Assembly: GCF_001187555.1 (NCBI RefSeq) | Contig: NZ_LFIJ01000001.1 | Location: 956,169 to 1,020,168, forward strand | DNA length: 64,000 nt | Direction: 5' to 3' | DNA from: Gilvimarinus polysaccharolyticus | GTDB lineage: Bacteria > Pseudomonadota > Gammaproteobacteria > Pseudomonadales > Cellvibrionaceae | In this document: positions 7,168 to 15,298 of the stretch, in pieces | Numbering within the stretch: position 1 is the stretch's first letter | How the letters are laid out: the number at the start of each line of letters is the position of its first letter | The notes under the pieces: generated by a model | The model's input: only the letters and a program-made list of their open reading frames with translations | Database searches by the model: none | Told to the model about the DNA's origin: nothing | Position numbers and translations under genes: made by a program

Positions 7168-7873
7168 GCAATGGCTTACATAAACGAATTCTTAGTGAAA
7201 AATTAACCCTAGATGACTGGAGATATATTAATTCACATATAGAAAAACCTTAACTCACGAGGAAAAATTTAAGCTTGAGATATCAGGATCAAAAGAGTAT
7301 TCGGAACTTAAAGAACGTATTGAAAAATTTAATCATTTGACAGGGCTTTTTTATGGGGATGTGATACTGCAGTCGACAGCCGCCTATAGAGGATCCAAAA
7401 AGAAAGACATAATTGATATAATAAGGACTGGCGCCACACTTCCAAATAATGCACTACAATTAATGATCGAAGCCGATAACATAGACTTCGCCATTGAGCT
7501 TCAAGAAGAAGGAATATTTCCAGAGGTCGATTATATAAACGAATTCTTTAGCATGAACCTAATTGAAATACACGCAGATAGGTTCACAACAAATCCGTAC
7601 TCAACAAATGCCGAAAAAGAGCTAAAAAACCTCAAAAAACTGATCGACTTAGGAGTTAATATCAAAGAGAATGACGGGACTCGAGACGCACTTGACATTG
7701 CTCTTTTCGCGGCAACTAGGCAAGAGAAAGATCAAGCGGAAAAAATACTGAAATACGCATTAAAATTAAATGAATTCGGAATTTATTTGCAAAGCAGTCA
7801 TAACTCTCTAATCGATGAGCTGGAAAAACGTCACCCCCACCTACATAAAGAATATACAAGCAATCTAAATTAA
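7164..7873 (+). pseudogene. Frameshifted hypothetical gene with ankyrin-like C-terminal part
   Basis: The intact downstream frame could start only at a TTG (7337), but clear coding sequence continues upstream of it in the same frame to about 7232 (THEEKFKLEISGSKEYSELKE). Before that, coding sequence continues in another frame from about 7164 (NGLHKRILSEKLTLDDWRY). The frames meet at about 7245-7252, where adding one C to AACCTTAAC would restore EKPLTHEEK. The C-terminal part (LKKLIDLGVNIKENDGTRDALDIALF near 7640-7710) looks like degenerate ankyrin repeats. The gene follows the membrane gene directly. A sequencing error in the C run cannot be excluded. Confidence 0.5.
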
Positions 7874-7904
7874 CTATTAGCTGTATTAATTCCGGCACGG
7901 AAAA

Positions 7905-7948
7905 TCATCGGGGTCAAAAATCATCGGGGTCAGGCCTTACATTTGACA
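7905..7948. repeat. REP-like terminal repeat with tandem partial copy
   Basis: The full 23-bp left end is at 7926-7948. It is preceded at 7905-7917 by a partial copy of its lead, so ATCATCGGGGTCA appears twice. This mirrors the tandem arrangement right of copy 1. Confidence 0.75.
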
Positions 7949-8033
7949 TCCCGACGAGGTGTGCTAAGTTTTAGATGAATTGAAGCTTCGAGGTGCCTCT
8001 TATGGCTCGTCCTATGCGTATTGAATTTTCAGG
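7926..8033 (+). mobile_element. RAYT element, copy 3, 5' fragment only
   Basis: The left end and leader match copies 1 and 2 closely. The gene start at 8002 reads MARPMRIEFSG, then similarity stops abruptly at about 8033 and the sequence changes to unrelated DNA. No right end follows. It is a truncated remnant; a 77-codon frame running through the junction is not a real gene. Confidence 0.8.
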
Positions 8034-8192
8034 CATAACTGCTCTAAGAATAGCGGGGGCATATATGGTCCTCTCTGTATTGCAATATAAATCTCTTATG
8101 ATCGTAAAAAGGTTGCCTCCATATATCCGGCCTTTGGGTAAGGCTATTAAAATCTTTAGTCCTGATGGACGCCGCGCTATCTGTCTTATTGA

Positions 8193-8378
8193 ATCATCGT
8201 TTTCTTGCGGCAGGCGAGCCTTATAAGTTTTGCTGCTTTTCCGCTCGCCTTTTTAAGCGCCACTAAGAGTGGTGCTGATCTTAAAAATCCATCGGAGAAA
8301 AAATTACGGGATTGGCATTGGGCGCTCACGCTATCTATCCTCTGCTTTAGCTTTATTGAGCCACTAATTATGGGCTAG
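8193..8378 (+). pseudogene. C-terminal remnant of a membrane protein
   Basis: A frame open from about 8193 to a TAG at 8376-8378 encodes two hydrophobic stretches (LISFAAFPLAFLSAT and ALTLSILCFSFIEPLIMG) separated by a polar loop, GADLKNPSEKKLRDWHW. There is no start codon in a plausible place. Upstream, the other frames hold coding-like pieces (LSVLLNHRFLAAGE), suggesting a frameshift. The remnant lies between the truncated transposase copy and the TonB receptor. The parent family is not recognised. Confidence 0.4.
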
Positions 8379-8481
8379 GGCGTCTTATAAAAACCAGCTA
8401 TTGGTAATCGTTATTGTTTGCATTTGCATTTGTCTGGTGCCACAATATCTGCCAATTTTACTGTGAGGCGGTGGAGAATTT

Positions 8482-10605
8482 ATGCAGAAGTCCGTGTTGG
8501 CGCAAATGTTGAGTGGTGTTTTGATGTTGCCTGCCTTGAGTGCAGCGACCGTTTTGGCGGAGGATTCTTTAGCGCTAGGGGTCGAGGAGATGATCATTAC
8601 AGGTGTGCGTGATGACCGTAAAAGCAGCGGTGCGACCGGGCTGGACATGGGTATTTACGAGACGCCACAGTCGCTGACCATTATTGATTCTACCGTTATT
8701 GACGATTTTGCTCTGTCGGACATCAATGCTCTGCTCAAGATGACAACCGGCATCAACGTTGACTCCACCGAGACGGACCGCACCTATTACAACGCGCGTG
8801 GCTTTGACATTACCAGCATGCATATCGACGGCATTGGGATGCCTTTTGGGTCGTTAGTGGTGGGCGATGTCGATACGGCACTGTATGAAAAAGTCGAAGT
8901 TATTCGGGGTTCCAATGGCCTTATTACCGGGCTGGGTAACCCTTCGGGCACTATTAATTACGTGCGCAAGCGCCCAACTAATGAATTCACAGGCTCGGTA
9001 AAGCTTACCGGGGGTAGCTGGGATAATCGCCGGGCGGAATTGGACGTCTCCACGCCTTTAACGTCTACCGGCTCGTGGGCGGCGCGCGGTGTGCTGGTGG
9101 CTCAGGAAAAGGACAGCTGGCTGGACCATTACAACAACGAGCGTCAGCTCGGTTATCTGGTGGTCGATGGTCAGTTGACCGATGATGTGACTCTCGCCGT
9201 AGGTTATAGCCGTCAGGACAACAACAGCGAAGGCGTGCTTTGGGGCGCCGTTCCGGTTATTTACAGTAATGGCGAACAGGCCGATTACGATGTTGCCACC
9301 TCGACAACCATGGACTGGACCTACTGGGATACCTTAACAGATGAAACCTTCGTGGAGCTGGGTTGGGAGATAAACCAAAACTGGCGCCTGACCGCCTCGG
9401 CTATGCATACCGATTACGAAGAACATTCCGAAGTGTTTTATATTTATTGGAATGAGGGGTTGGATGCCGATACCGGACTGGGGCTACTTAGCTATCCCGG
9501 CAAGTTCGACGATGAAAAAGAGAATTTAATTTTAGATGCGAACCTGAGCGGCCGCTTTATGGCTTGGGGATTGGAGCACCAATTGCAGTTGGGGGTTAGC
9601 TCGGCCGATAGTGATTCGCAATCCTATGCTCACGATGCGCTGTCTGGCTTTGTGGCCATGCCTGCTTTCCCAGGTTGGACCGGAGCTGAGGTTGAGCGCC
9701 CAATCTGGGATACCCCTTACCAGTCAGCTCATCAGGACATTCGTCTCGATCGTATTTACGGCTCTTTATTGTTGGCCGTTAGCGATAATATCAACCTGAT
9801 TTTGGGGTTGAATATGGTCGACTACAGCAATGAAGGTGTCAGTTATGGGGTACCGACCGATTCACAAGAAGATGGCAGCAGCCCTTATATTGGTTTTACC
9901 TGGGAGTTGGCTGATAGCCTAAATCTTTACGCAAGTTATAGCGATATTTATCAGCCCCAGTATGTGTTGGGTGAAGACTTGCAATCGCTCGGCTCTGCCG
10001 AGGGTAAAAGTTACGAGTTGGGTTTAAAGAAAAGCTTTGCCAATAATGCGCTGGTAACTTTGGCACTGTTCCGCACCGAACAATCCAATCTCGAAGAGTT
10101 TAAAGAGTATGGCGATGGCGACGGAATTGACGATACCGATTATAGCGATGATTTTGACTACTCTATTTACCGTGGTATTGATGTTGAGTCGCAGGGTGTT
10201 GAGCTTGAAGTGGCCGGTTCTATCACCGACCAAATCTCGGTGCAGGCCGGCTACACCTACCTGGAATTGGAAGACCCCAACGGCGATGATGCGCGCACGT
10301 TTATTCCGCGCAATAGCGCCAAGTTATTGCTGACCTGGAACCCCTCGGCAGTGCCTGACTTGGCAATGGGTGTGTCTACTCGCTGGCAAGATGAGGTTTA
10401 CTTTACCTCTGGGTACGGCCGCATTGCCCAAGATTCCTACGCCGTAGTCGGTGGTTATGCACGCTATCAGGTAACGGATAACTTCACTTTGAATGTGAAT
10501 CTCGATAACCTGACCGACGATAAATACTTCAGCTCGGTAAAATACGAACAAGCCTACTATGCCGCGCCGCGCAGTATTAATGTCTCGGCTAGCGTAAGCT
10601 TTTAA
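8482..10605 (+). CDS. TonB-dependent siderophore receptor
   Basis: This 707-residue outer-membrane receptor imports a ferric siderophore using TonB energy. It has a signal peptide of about 26 residues ending TVLA, a TonB box region EEMIITG at 35-41, and a plug domain at about 55-165 containing YYNARGFD and VEVIRGSNGLITGLGNPSGTINYVRKRP. A 22-strand barrel follows and ends in the aromatic ASVSF expected for outer-membrane export. It resembles FhuE/FpvA-type receptors for hydroxamate or mixed siderophores, but there is no N-terminal signalling (STN) domain, so it does not control a sigma factor. A PepSY gene follows, as in other ferric-siderophore operons. Siderophore biosynthesis genes are absent, so it may take up xenosiderophores. 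Confidence 0.93.
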   Translation: MQKSVLAQMLSGVLMLPALSAATVLAEDSLALGVEEMIITGVRDDRKSSGATGLDMGIYETPQSLTIIDSTVIDDFALSDINALLKMTTGINVDSTETDRTYYNARGFDITSMHIDGIGMPFGSLVVGDVDTALYEKVEVIRGSNGLITGLGNPSGTINYVRKRPTNEFTGSVKLTGGSWDNRRAELDVSTPLTSTGSWAARGVLVAQEKDSWLDHYNNERQLGYLVVDGQLTDDVTLAVGYSRQDNNSEGVLWGAVPVIYSNGEQADYDVATSTTMDWTYWDTLTDETFVELGWEINQNWRLTASAMHTDYEEHSEVFYIYWNEGLDADTGLGLLSYPGKFDDEKENLILDANLSGRFMAWGLEHQLQLGVSSADSDSQSYAHDALSGFVAMPAFPGWTGAEVERPIWDTPYQSAHQDIRLDRIYGSLLLAVSDNINLILGLNMVDYSNEGVSYGVPTDSQEDGSSPYIGFTWELADSLNLYASYSDIYQPQYVLGEDLQSLGSAEGKSYELGLKKSFANNALVTLALFRTEQSNLEEFKEYGDGDGIDDTDYSDDFDYSIYRGIDVESQGVELEVAGSITDQISVQAGYTYLELEDPNGDDARTFIPRNSAKLLLTWNPSAVPDLAMGVSTRWQDEVYFTSGYGRIAQDSYAVVGGYARYQVTDNFTLNVNLDNLTDDKYFSSVKYEQAYYAAPRSINVSASVSF

Positions 10606-10635
10606 CGTAATCGTTTAACGATACATTAATCTTAT

Positions 10636-10655
10636 CGGGGGCATAGTGGCCCCCG
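10636..10655 (+). terminator. Hairpin between the TonB receptor and the PepSY gene
   Basis: A 7-bp GC stem (CGGGGGC / GCCCCCG) with a 6-base loop is followed by CCTTTGTTTTG. It could end or attenuate receptor transcripts before the PepSY gene, which starts 25 bases later, lowering expression of the second gene. The U-tract is weak. Confidence 0.5.
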
Positions 10656-10679
10656 CCTTTGTTTTGAATGGGGTAAGCC

Positions 10680-11798
10680 GTGAATAAATCACTGTTTAAA
10701 ATACATAGTTGGGCGGCGCTCTTTGCGTTTATACCACTTTTGGTGATTTGTATTACCGGCAGTTTGTTGGTGTTTAAGCACGAGATTGACTCGCTGCTGA
10801 TGCATGACAAGGTTCGGGTAGAGCCGCAGGCGCAGCGCGCACCGCTGAACGCGTTGCTCGAAACCATTAACCACCAACAACCCAACTATGAGGCAGTGGG
10901 CTGGGTGTTATTTCAAGATGACGCGCGGGCCGATGTGGTTTACGTAATGGAGAAGGGCACTAGCGAGTGGTCCTACCTGTTGCTTAACCCCTACACCAAT
11001 ACCTTGCTGTCGACACCGGTCCCTCACGATCATTATTTTACCGACTGGTTGCTGGAGCTGCACTATACCTTTTTGCTGCACGATGTTGGCTTGTTAATTA
11101 CCAGTGTTTTTTCCATCGCACTGTTATTGTTAGGGCTTACTGGGTTTATTTTGTACCGCAAATTTTGGAAAAACTTTTTTACCTTGCGCTGGAATGCACG
11201 CATGGTGGTGTACTTTTCCGATATGCATAAAATGGTGGGTATTGTCAGTGCGCCAGTGTTGGTGATTTTAGCCTTTACCGGTGGCTGGTGGAATATTGCG
11301 GCGTATTTGCACGAAATAGAAGAGCACTCCGACGGCCATGAGCACCATGTCATGCAGGAGCGACTGTACAACGACACGCTTTCACTGGATGCACTGGTGG
11401 CCGAGGCCGAACAAAGCGTGGACGGATGTACCGCTACTTATTTGTCACTGCCTTGGGAGCCGCAAGCGAATATCACCGTGTGGGGTGAAGTGCCAACCGG
11501 CAACATTCTCGCCAGCCAATACAACAGCACAACAACATTCGATGCCCAAACCGGCGAGAAACTGTCCAGTTACGATATTCGCGAGGCAGGTTTAGGCGCT
11601 CGCATTATTGACACATACACCAGCCTTCATTACGGGGATTTTGCCGGTTTGTTTTCGCGCATTATCTGGGCTGTGCTGGGCGCATCACCGTTAATATTAT
11701 CAATAACGGGTATTACTTTGTGGTTCAAGCGGCGTAAGCAGCGCGCCAGGGCGAAGTTGAAACGTCAGCAGGCGCGACAGGCAATTCCTGCTGGGTAA
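10680..11798 (+). CDS. PepSY-associated transmembrane protein (PiuB-like)
   Basis: The 372-residue inner-membrane protein has four hydrophobic segments, at about 13-33, 138-158, 187-207 and 330-350, the layout of the PepSY_TM family. The first helix region contains HSWAALFAFIPLLVICITGSLLVF and the last SPLILSITGITLWFKRRK. Such proteins sit next to siderophore receptors and are thought to help iron release, probably as ferric-siderophore reductases, but direct evidence is limited. The start is a GTG at 10680 behind GGGGTAAGCC. It follows the receptor by 74 bases and is probably co-regulated with it by iron. Confidence 0.88.
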   Translation: MNKSLFKIHSWAALFAFIPLLVICITGSLLVFKHEIDSLLMHDKVRVEPQAQRAPLNALLETINHQQPNYEAVGWVLFQDDARADVVYVMEKGTSEWSYLLLNPYTNTLLSTPVPHDHYFTDWLLELHYTFLLHDVGLLITSVFSIALLLLGLTGFILYRKFWKNFFTLRWNARMVVYFSDMHKMVGIVSAPVLVILAFTGGWWNIAAYLHEIEEHSDGHEHHVMQERLYNDTLSLDALVAEAEQSVDGCTATYLSLPWEPQANITVWGEVPTGNILASQYNSTTTFDAQTGEKLSSYDIREAGLGARIIDTYTSLHYGDFAGLFSRIIWAVLGASPLILSITGITLWFKRRKQRARAKLKRQQARQAIPAG

Positions 11799-11854
11799 GT
11801 ATTACCAAACTGTTCTCGCCACTCATAAAAGCGTAGTGATGGTAAGTATTTTCG

Positions 11855-11886
11855 ACGGCGGCCTCACGCTGCCGTATTCTTTTTCT
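11855..11886 (+). terminator. Probable terminator after the PepSY gene
   Basis: The stem ACGGCGGC / GCTGCCGT (one wobble pair) has a short loop and is followed by ATTCTTTTTCT. It lies 56 bases beyond the PepSY stop. Confidence 0.55.
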
Positions 11887-12385
11887 GTATTGTGTTGTGC
11901 TGGCCTCATCGAGGTTGTCACGGCTTTTGCCCCAAGCGTGACTTCAGCCGCACACGATCAACTCAGTGCTGCGCAGGCCTTATAAGTTTTTCAGTATTGG
12001 GGTAGAGAGAGCTTGATAGGCAGTATTGGCAATAAACTTGACGGTTTATTGGCCTGTAATCTCTGATTTAATACAAAAACTCTTTTAGAGGTAAGGCTTA
12101 TTTTGTCAAAGGCCCATAGTAACCAAGGGTGTCTGTCGGGCTGCTGAGGTTATAGTCTTCCATCGAATGTTTTGTCGTTTTCATGAGTGTATGGCATAAT
12201 TCAGTTCCCAAAGGGAAGTTTAATGAAATGGAATTTTCAGATTTTTTGTCAGATTATCCCCATTTCGAACTCACTGTCTCACACCTTAAGAATTTTGGTG
12301 TGCGATGCCTATGTTGTTAATTTCTTACTTTGGGAGAGCCTATAGGTGTTACTTGCTATCTATAAAATTACAACGGAGTTGTTTT
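11887..12385. other. Intergenic stretch without a recognisable gene
   Basis: About 500 bases hold no convincing frame on either strand. The only structure seen is an imperfect dyad around 12027-12053 (CAATAAAC / GTTTATTGG). The last 80 bases before the lipoprotein presumably contain its promoter, but no clear -35/-10 pair stands out. Confidence 0.5.
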
Positions 12386-12946
12386 ATGCCTTTTAAAAAA
12401 TCTTTATTACTGGTTGGTTTGTCGAGTATGTCATTACTTACTGCATGTGGCGGTGGCGGCGGCAGTGAAAGTTCAACTGCGCCTGTCACAGTGACGCCAG
12501 ATGTCGATCCAGTCGTGACGAATAATGAGCCTGCGCAGGTAACTGATAAGTACGATACCGTTAAAGGGTTATACGATGCGAGTCGGGGAGAGAATAAGCA
12601 GTATTATTTTATCGGTGCTGATGGAGTTTTGACCGCATACAACTATTTGGGTGATGGCGTTGATGCTGGTGATAACTGTTACCGGGAGTCTACTGCTGAG
12701 GAAACTAATGGTGGTATTAGTGGCGTAACTTTAGAAGCCTTGGATTCGGGTGATTTTGTGATTAACGTCGGTGGCACTGGCGTTACTTTGGAAATGACCG
12801 GCGATGAAATCACTAAGATCCGTACAGCAGGAATTAGTGTCGGTGGGTCTATGAGTATATCACTTAACGGCATTTCAATTAGTATCACTCCTGATCGGGC
12901 GACTGACCTTAGCATTGCCGATATTGAAAGTATGTTGTGTCAGTAG
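12386..12946 (+). CDS. Hypothetical lipoprotein
   Basis: The 186-residue protein starts MPFKKSLLLVGLSSMSLLTAC, a classic lipoprotein signal with the lipobox LTAC; the cysteine is followed by a glycine run and a Ser/Thr-rich linker. The ATG at 12386 is chosen because it places the signal peptide correctly and has ACGGAG about 8 bases before it; an in-frame ATG at 12305 would bury the signal. The mature part (about residues 45-186) is rich in Gly, Asp and Thr and looks like a small beta domain with two further cysteines. No family is recognised. It probably sits at the outer membrane. Confidence 0.75.
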   Translation: MPFKKSLLLVGLSSMSLLTACGGGGGSESSTAPVTVTPDVDPVVTNNEPAQVTDKYDTVKGLYDASRGENKQYYFIGADGVLTAYNYLGDGVDAGDNCYRESTAEETNGGISGVTLEALDSGDFVINVGGTGVTLEMTGDEITKIRTAGISVGGSMSISLNGISISITPDRATDLSIADIESMLCQ

Positions 12947-12990
12947 TTAACTCTATTTGTGGTGAGGGTAAATAAGCTCGCTCTTTGAAT

Positions 12991-13032
12991 GGCTAAAGTC
13001 GAGCGCGATTTAAAGTGGCGCCGACTTTAGCC
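12991..13032. terminator. Long inverted repeat after the lipoprotein gene
   Basis: The 11-bp arms GGCTAAAGTCG and CGACTTTAGCC are perfect, with a 20-base spacer that can pair partly on itself; the flanks CTTTG / CAAAG extend the stem. It lies between two genes that converge here, the lipoprotein and the decayed minus-strand gene, so a shared terminator is likely, although there is no T-run. Confidence 0.4.
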
Positions 13033-13148
13033 TGCAAAGGCCTTGAGTCTCTACACTTTAGTCTCTACATATCCCAACACTTACAACTTGAATAGGCGCC
13101 GGTGTTGTTAATGTAAACATGGCAGCTTTTTTCATGACGATTGTCTCT

Positions 13149-13425
13149 CTATAACCGAACTGTCAGATGCACTTTTCTGTCATCGGCGGTAGGGTGGGCT
13201 CCGGCGACAATCATAGCGCCACTGTCATTCCCTTTGATCTTGTTGGCGTAATGGTTGACAGCTTTGCAGCTTTGCAGCTTTCGGCCGCCTTCAAAGCCAT
13301 TTTTTTTGACAGGGGAATGGTTTCTGGTGCTTTCCAGTTGGGGCTAGTGTCTAGGTAGCCTGCTTGAGCTGGCATTGTTAAAAAAGCACAGCGAAAAGAG
13401 CTAATAACTTAGTTAAGGGGTGCAT
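13149..13425 (-). pseudogene. Decayed small secreted protein (two frameshifts)
   Basis: An AGGAG ribosome site precedes the ATG at 13425, which begins a textbook signal peptide (MHPLTKLLALFAVLF). The frame then stops at a TAA. Adding one T to the T-run opposite 13380-13385 restores LTMPAQA, a signal cleavage site, and the mature part GYLDTSPNWKAPETIPLS. Further on, the 8-base unit GCTGCAAA occurs twice in tandem (about 13264-13279); removing one copy restores AESCKAVNHYANKIKG and runs on to VHLTVRL and a TAG at 13149. The repaired protein would be about 89 residues, periplasmic or secreted, with one cysteine. No family is recognised. Confidence 0.65.
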
Positions 13426-13524
13426 AATGTTCTCCTGATAAATGTTGGCAGCCCGTTCAGGAGTGCCCCGAGCGGACTATAATGTATGACTTACTGGTTC
13501 ACTTTCTCGATTTTCCAGGCCCCT

Positions 13525-13821
13525 TTAAACATAAGCATTACCTGGGGCAACCAAAAATTCATCGTCTTTGTTGTTGGGGTGAATTTTAAAGAAAGTTCCT
13601 GAAGCCGCGCCATTTCCGTAGTAACCATCGGCTATTTTCGTTTTTTGTGCTGAGACCCAAAATACCGTGTCAATATAGTTGTAAACATGGAGCGTTACGT
13701 CTTTGCCACTGGCGTTGAAAATCACCGCGGAATTTACTGACTTGAGAAGACTTTTCACATCATCTCTCGCGTCCTTATAAAAATCATTTAAGTTTATCTC
13801 TGCTTCCAGTTCTGCACTCAT
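13525..13821 (-). CDS. Small hypothetical protein, probably frameshifted at its C-terminus
   Basis: The frame has about 98 residues and begins MSAELEAEINLNDFYKDA behind AAAAAGGA. The frame extends upstream to 13998 but the ribosome site favours 13821. The body (VIFNASGKDVTLHVYNYIDTVFWVS, then ASGTFFKIHPNNKDDEFLVAPGNAYV) is a compact beta-rich domain somewhat like the PUD/aegerolysin-like folds; this is a guess by eye. The stop at 13525 looks premature: shifting frame there gives KGAWKIEKVNQ and a stop at 13491, a natural tail. It lies next to another decayed gene. Confidence 0.55.
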   Translation of the reverse strand: MSAELEAEINLNDFYKDARDDVKSLLKSVNSAVIFNASGKDVTLHVYNYIDTVFWVSAQKTKIADGYYGNGAASGTFFKIHPNNKDDEFLVAPGNAYV

Positions 13822-14078
13822 AATAGATTCCTTTTTGGTAGATGTAGGTGACACGCTCCATTGCGTGTATAAGCATCTTAAGTGGTGAGAGGGCTGTGAA
13901 GCCTTTGATGAATTAATCAAGACCTTTGAAAAATTGAGTTTTTTACGATACAGAGACTCTACAGTAACTGGAAGTCTACCGCTGTCTGTCCAACTCATAA
14001 ACTAAGGGATATTTTATGAGTGGTGGTAAGCCTTGATATAAAATTATCGAATCTAGCCATTGCTGTAGGCTCTCGAAT

Positions 14079-14426
14079 TTAAAAGGTGGGGCTCGGTAAA
14101 AAGTGGATAAATACAATTGTGCGAGTATTTGTGCTATTTAATGTCAGCGGTTTATAGGGGGCGCTGCTGGTGATTGGGTTTGGTTTTAATGTTTTTAGTC
14201 GTTTGTCTTGGCTTCCCTTTGGCCGTCCATGCTTGGCTGTACTCCTTGGCGCTTTTAAGTATTGTTGTCGGCCGTAATATGGGCCTGTCCCAGCCTTAGC
14301 GCTACTAGCTTGATGAGGTTCCCACAATTTATGCCGCTTTGTCTGCAAACGCAACTGGCGTTTAATCCACCGTACCAAGCGTTTTGCCAACCTTTTCTGT
14401 GCTTTTTTGTTTGCGCTGCTCCGCAA
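14079..14426 (-). CDS. Basic hypothetical protein (doubtful)
   Basis: A 115-codon frame starts at 14426 in an otherwise empty 700-base stretch. Its product is very rich in Lys and Arg in the first 40 residues and includes GRPKGSQDKR, an AT-hook-like pattern. There is no clear ribosome site and no family match by eye. It could be a gene for a DNA-binding protein, a transposon remnant or a chance frame. Confidence 0.25.
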   Translation of the reverse strand: MRSSANKKAQKRLAKRLVRWIKRQLRLQTKRHKLWEPHQASSAKAGTGPYYGRQQYLKAPRSTAKHGRPKGSQDKRLKTLKPNPITSSAPYKPLTLNSTNTRTIVFIHFLPSPTF

Positions 14427-14551
14427 TCCTAGACTCCTTCCTGCTCTATTTTGCTGTTATCTAGCTTACAGCTACTGCTAAGTTAGGCGAAGTTTGTTTT
14501 AATATGCTCCTGTCCGGCACCGTGCCGGTGGCAGCGCCAAACGGGGGGAAT

Positions 14552-15298
14552 ATGTCAGAGCCGGGATCGAAAATTAACCAGTTATCACTCCAGGGGCCGC
14601 GTATTGTCGTGGCTATGGATTATCAAAATGCGGACGATTGCCTGCGGGTTGCGCATCAGTTGTCGCCTCAATTATGTCGATTAAAAGTCGGTAAAGAGTT
14701 GTTTACCGCTTGTGGACCACAGCTGGTTGAACAGCTGATGACGCTTGGTTTTGATGTGTTTCTCGATTTGAAATTTCACGACATTCCCAACACTACAGCA
14801 AAGGCGGTACGCACAGCGGCCGAGCTTGGTGTGTGGATGGTGAATGTTCATGCCAGTGGCGGCCGGCGGATGATGTTGGCTGCCCGTGAGGCGTTGACGC
14901 GATTTCAATCGCCACCGCTCCTGATTGGGGTGACGGTGTTAACCAGTATGGATGCCGACGATTTAACCGAAATTGGTATTCAACGCTCGCCCGAGCAGCA
15001 GGTGCTTTATTTGGCCGATCTTGCCAAGCAGGCAGGCCTTGATGGTGTTGTGTGTTCTGCGCGTGAAGCTGCTGCGCTAAAGCAAGCTTGTGGTGCAGGA
15101 TTTACGCTTGTGACTCCGGGCATTAGGCCGGTTTCGGCCGAGCAAGGAGACCAGCGTCGAGTTATGACGCCAGCGGATGCGATTGCCGCCGGCAGTGATT
15201 ATTTAGTAATTGGCAGGCCAATTACTCAGGCTGCCGATCCGATGCTGGCGTGTCGCGAAATTTTGGCCGACATTGATGGAGTCTGTGACGATGTGTAG
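14552..15298 (+). CDS. pyrF: Orotidine 5'-phosphate decarboxylase
   Basis: This enzyme makes UMP from OMP, the last step of pyrimidine synthesis. The 248-residue protein shows the active-site stretch [15 protein letters not shown] (Asp-Lys-Asp triad) near residue 80 and the phosphate-binding end PGIRP and YLVIGRPIT. The ATG at 14552 follows a GGGGGAA ribosome site and gives the normal family length; the in-frame ATG at 14504 would add 16 unrelated residues. The gene overlaps cmk by 8 bases, so the two nucleotide enzymes are co-translated. In many gammaproteobacteria pyrF instead lies after lapB. Confidence 0.95.
   Translation: MSEPGSKINQLSLQGPRIVVAMDYQNADDCLRVAHQLSPQLCRLKVGKELFTACGPQLVEQLMTLGFDVFLDLKFHDIPNTTAKAVRTAAELGVWMVNVHASGGRRMMLAAREALTRFQSPPLLIGVTVLTSMDADDLTEIGIQRSPEQQVLYLADLAKQAGLDGVVCSAREAAALKQACGAGFTLVTPGIRPVSAEQGDQRRVMTPADAIAAGSDYLVIGRPITQAADPMLACREILADIDGVCDDV

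Noticed and set aside
7171-7206. Short frame MAYINEFLVKN
   Set aside because: It resembles YINEFFSMN further down the same gene, but it stops after 11 codons and lies inside coding sequence of another frame.
7993-8226. 77-codon frame through the truncated third RAYT copy
   Set aside because: It joins transposase start codons to unrelated DNA and has no coding-like content after 8034.
8401-8431. Possible Fur box before the TonB receptor
   Set aside because: The stretch TTGGTAATCGTTATTG is AT-rich and has some hexamer resemblance, but the match to the Fur consensus is too weak to list.
13261-13285. GCTTTGCA repeats as a microsatellite or CRISPR-like unit
   Set aside because: Only two full 8-base copies; better explained as a tandem duplication within the decayed gene.
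13167-13358. 63-codon plus-strand frame
   Set aside because: It overlaps the decayed secreted-protein gene on the minus strand, which explains the sequence better.
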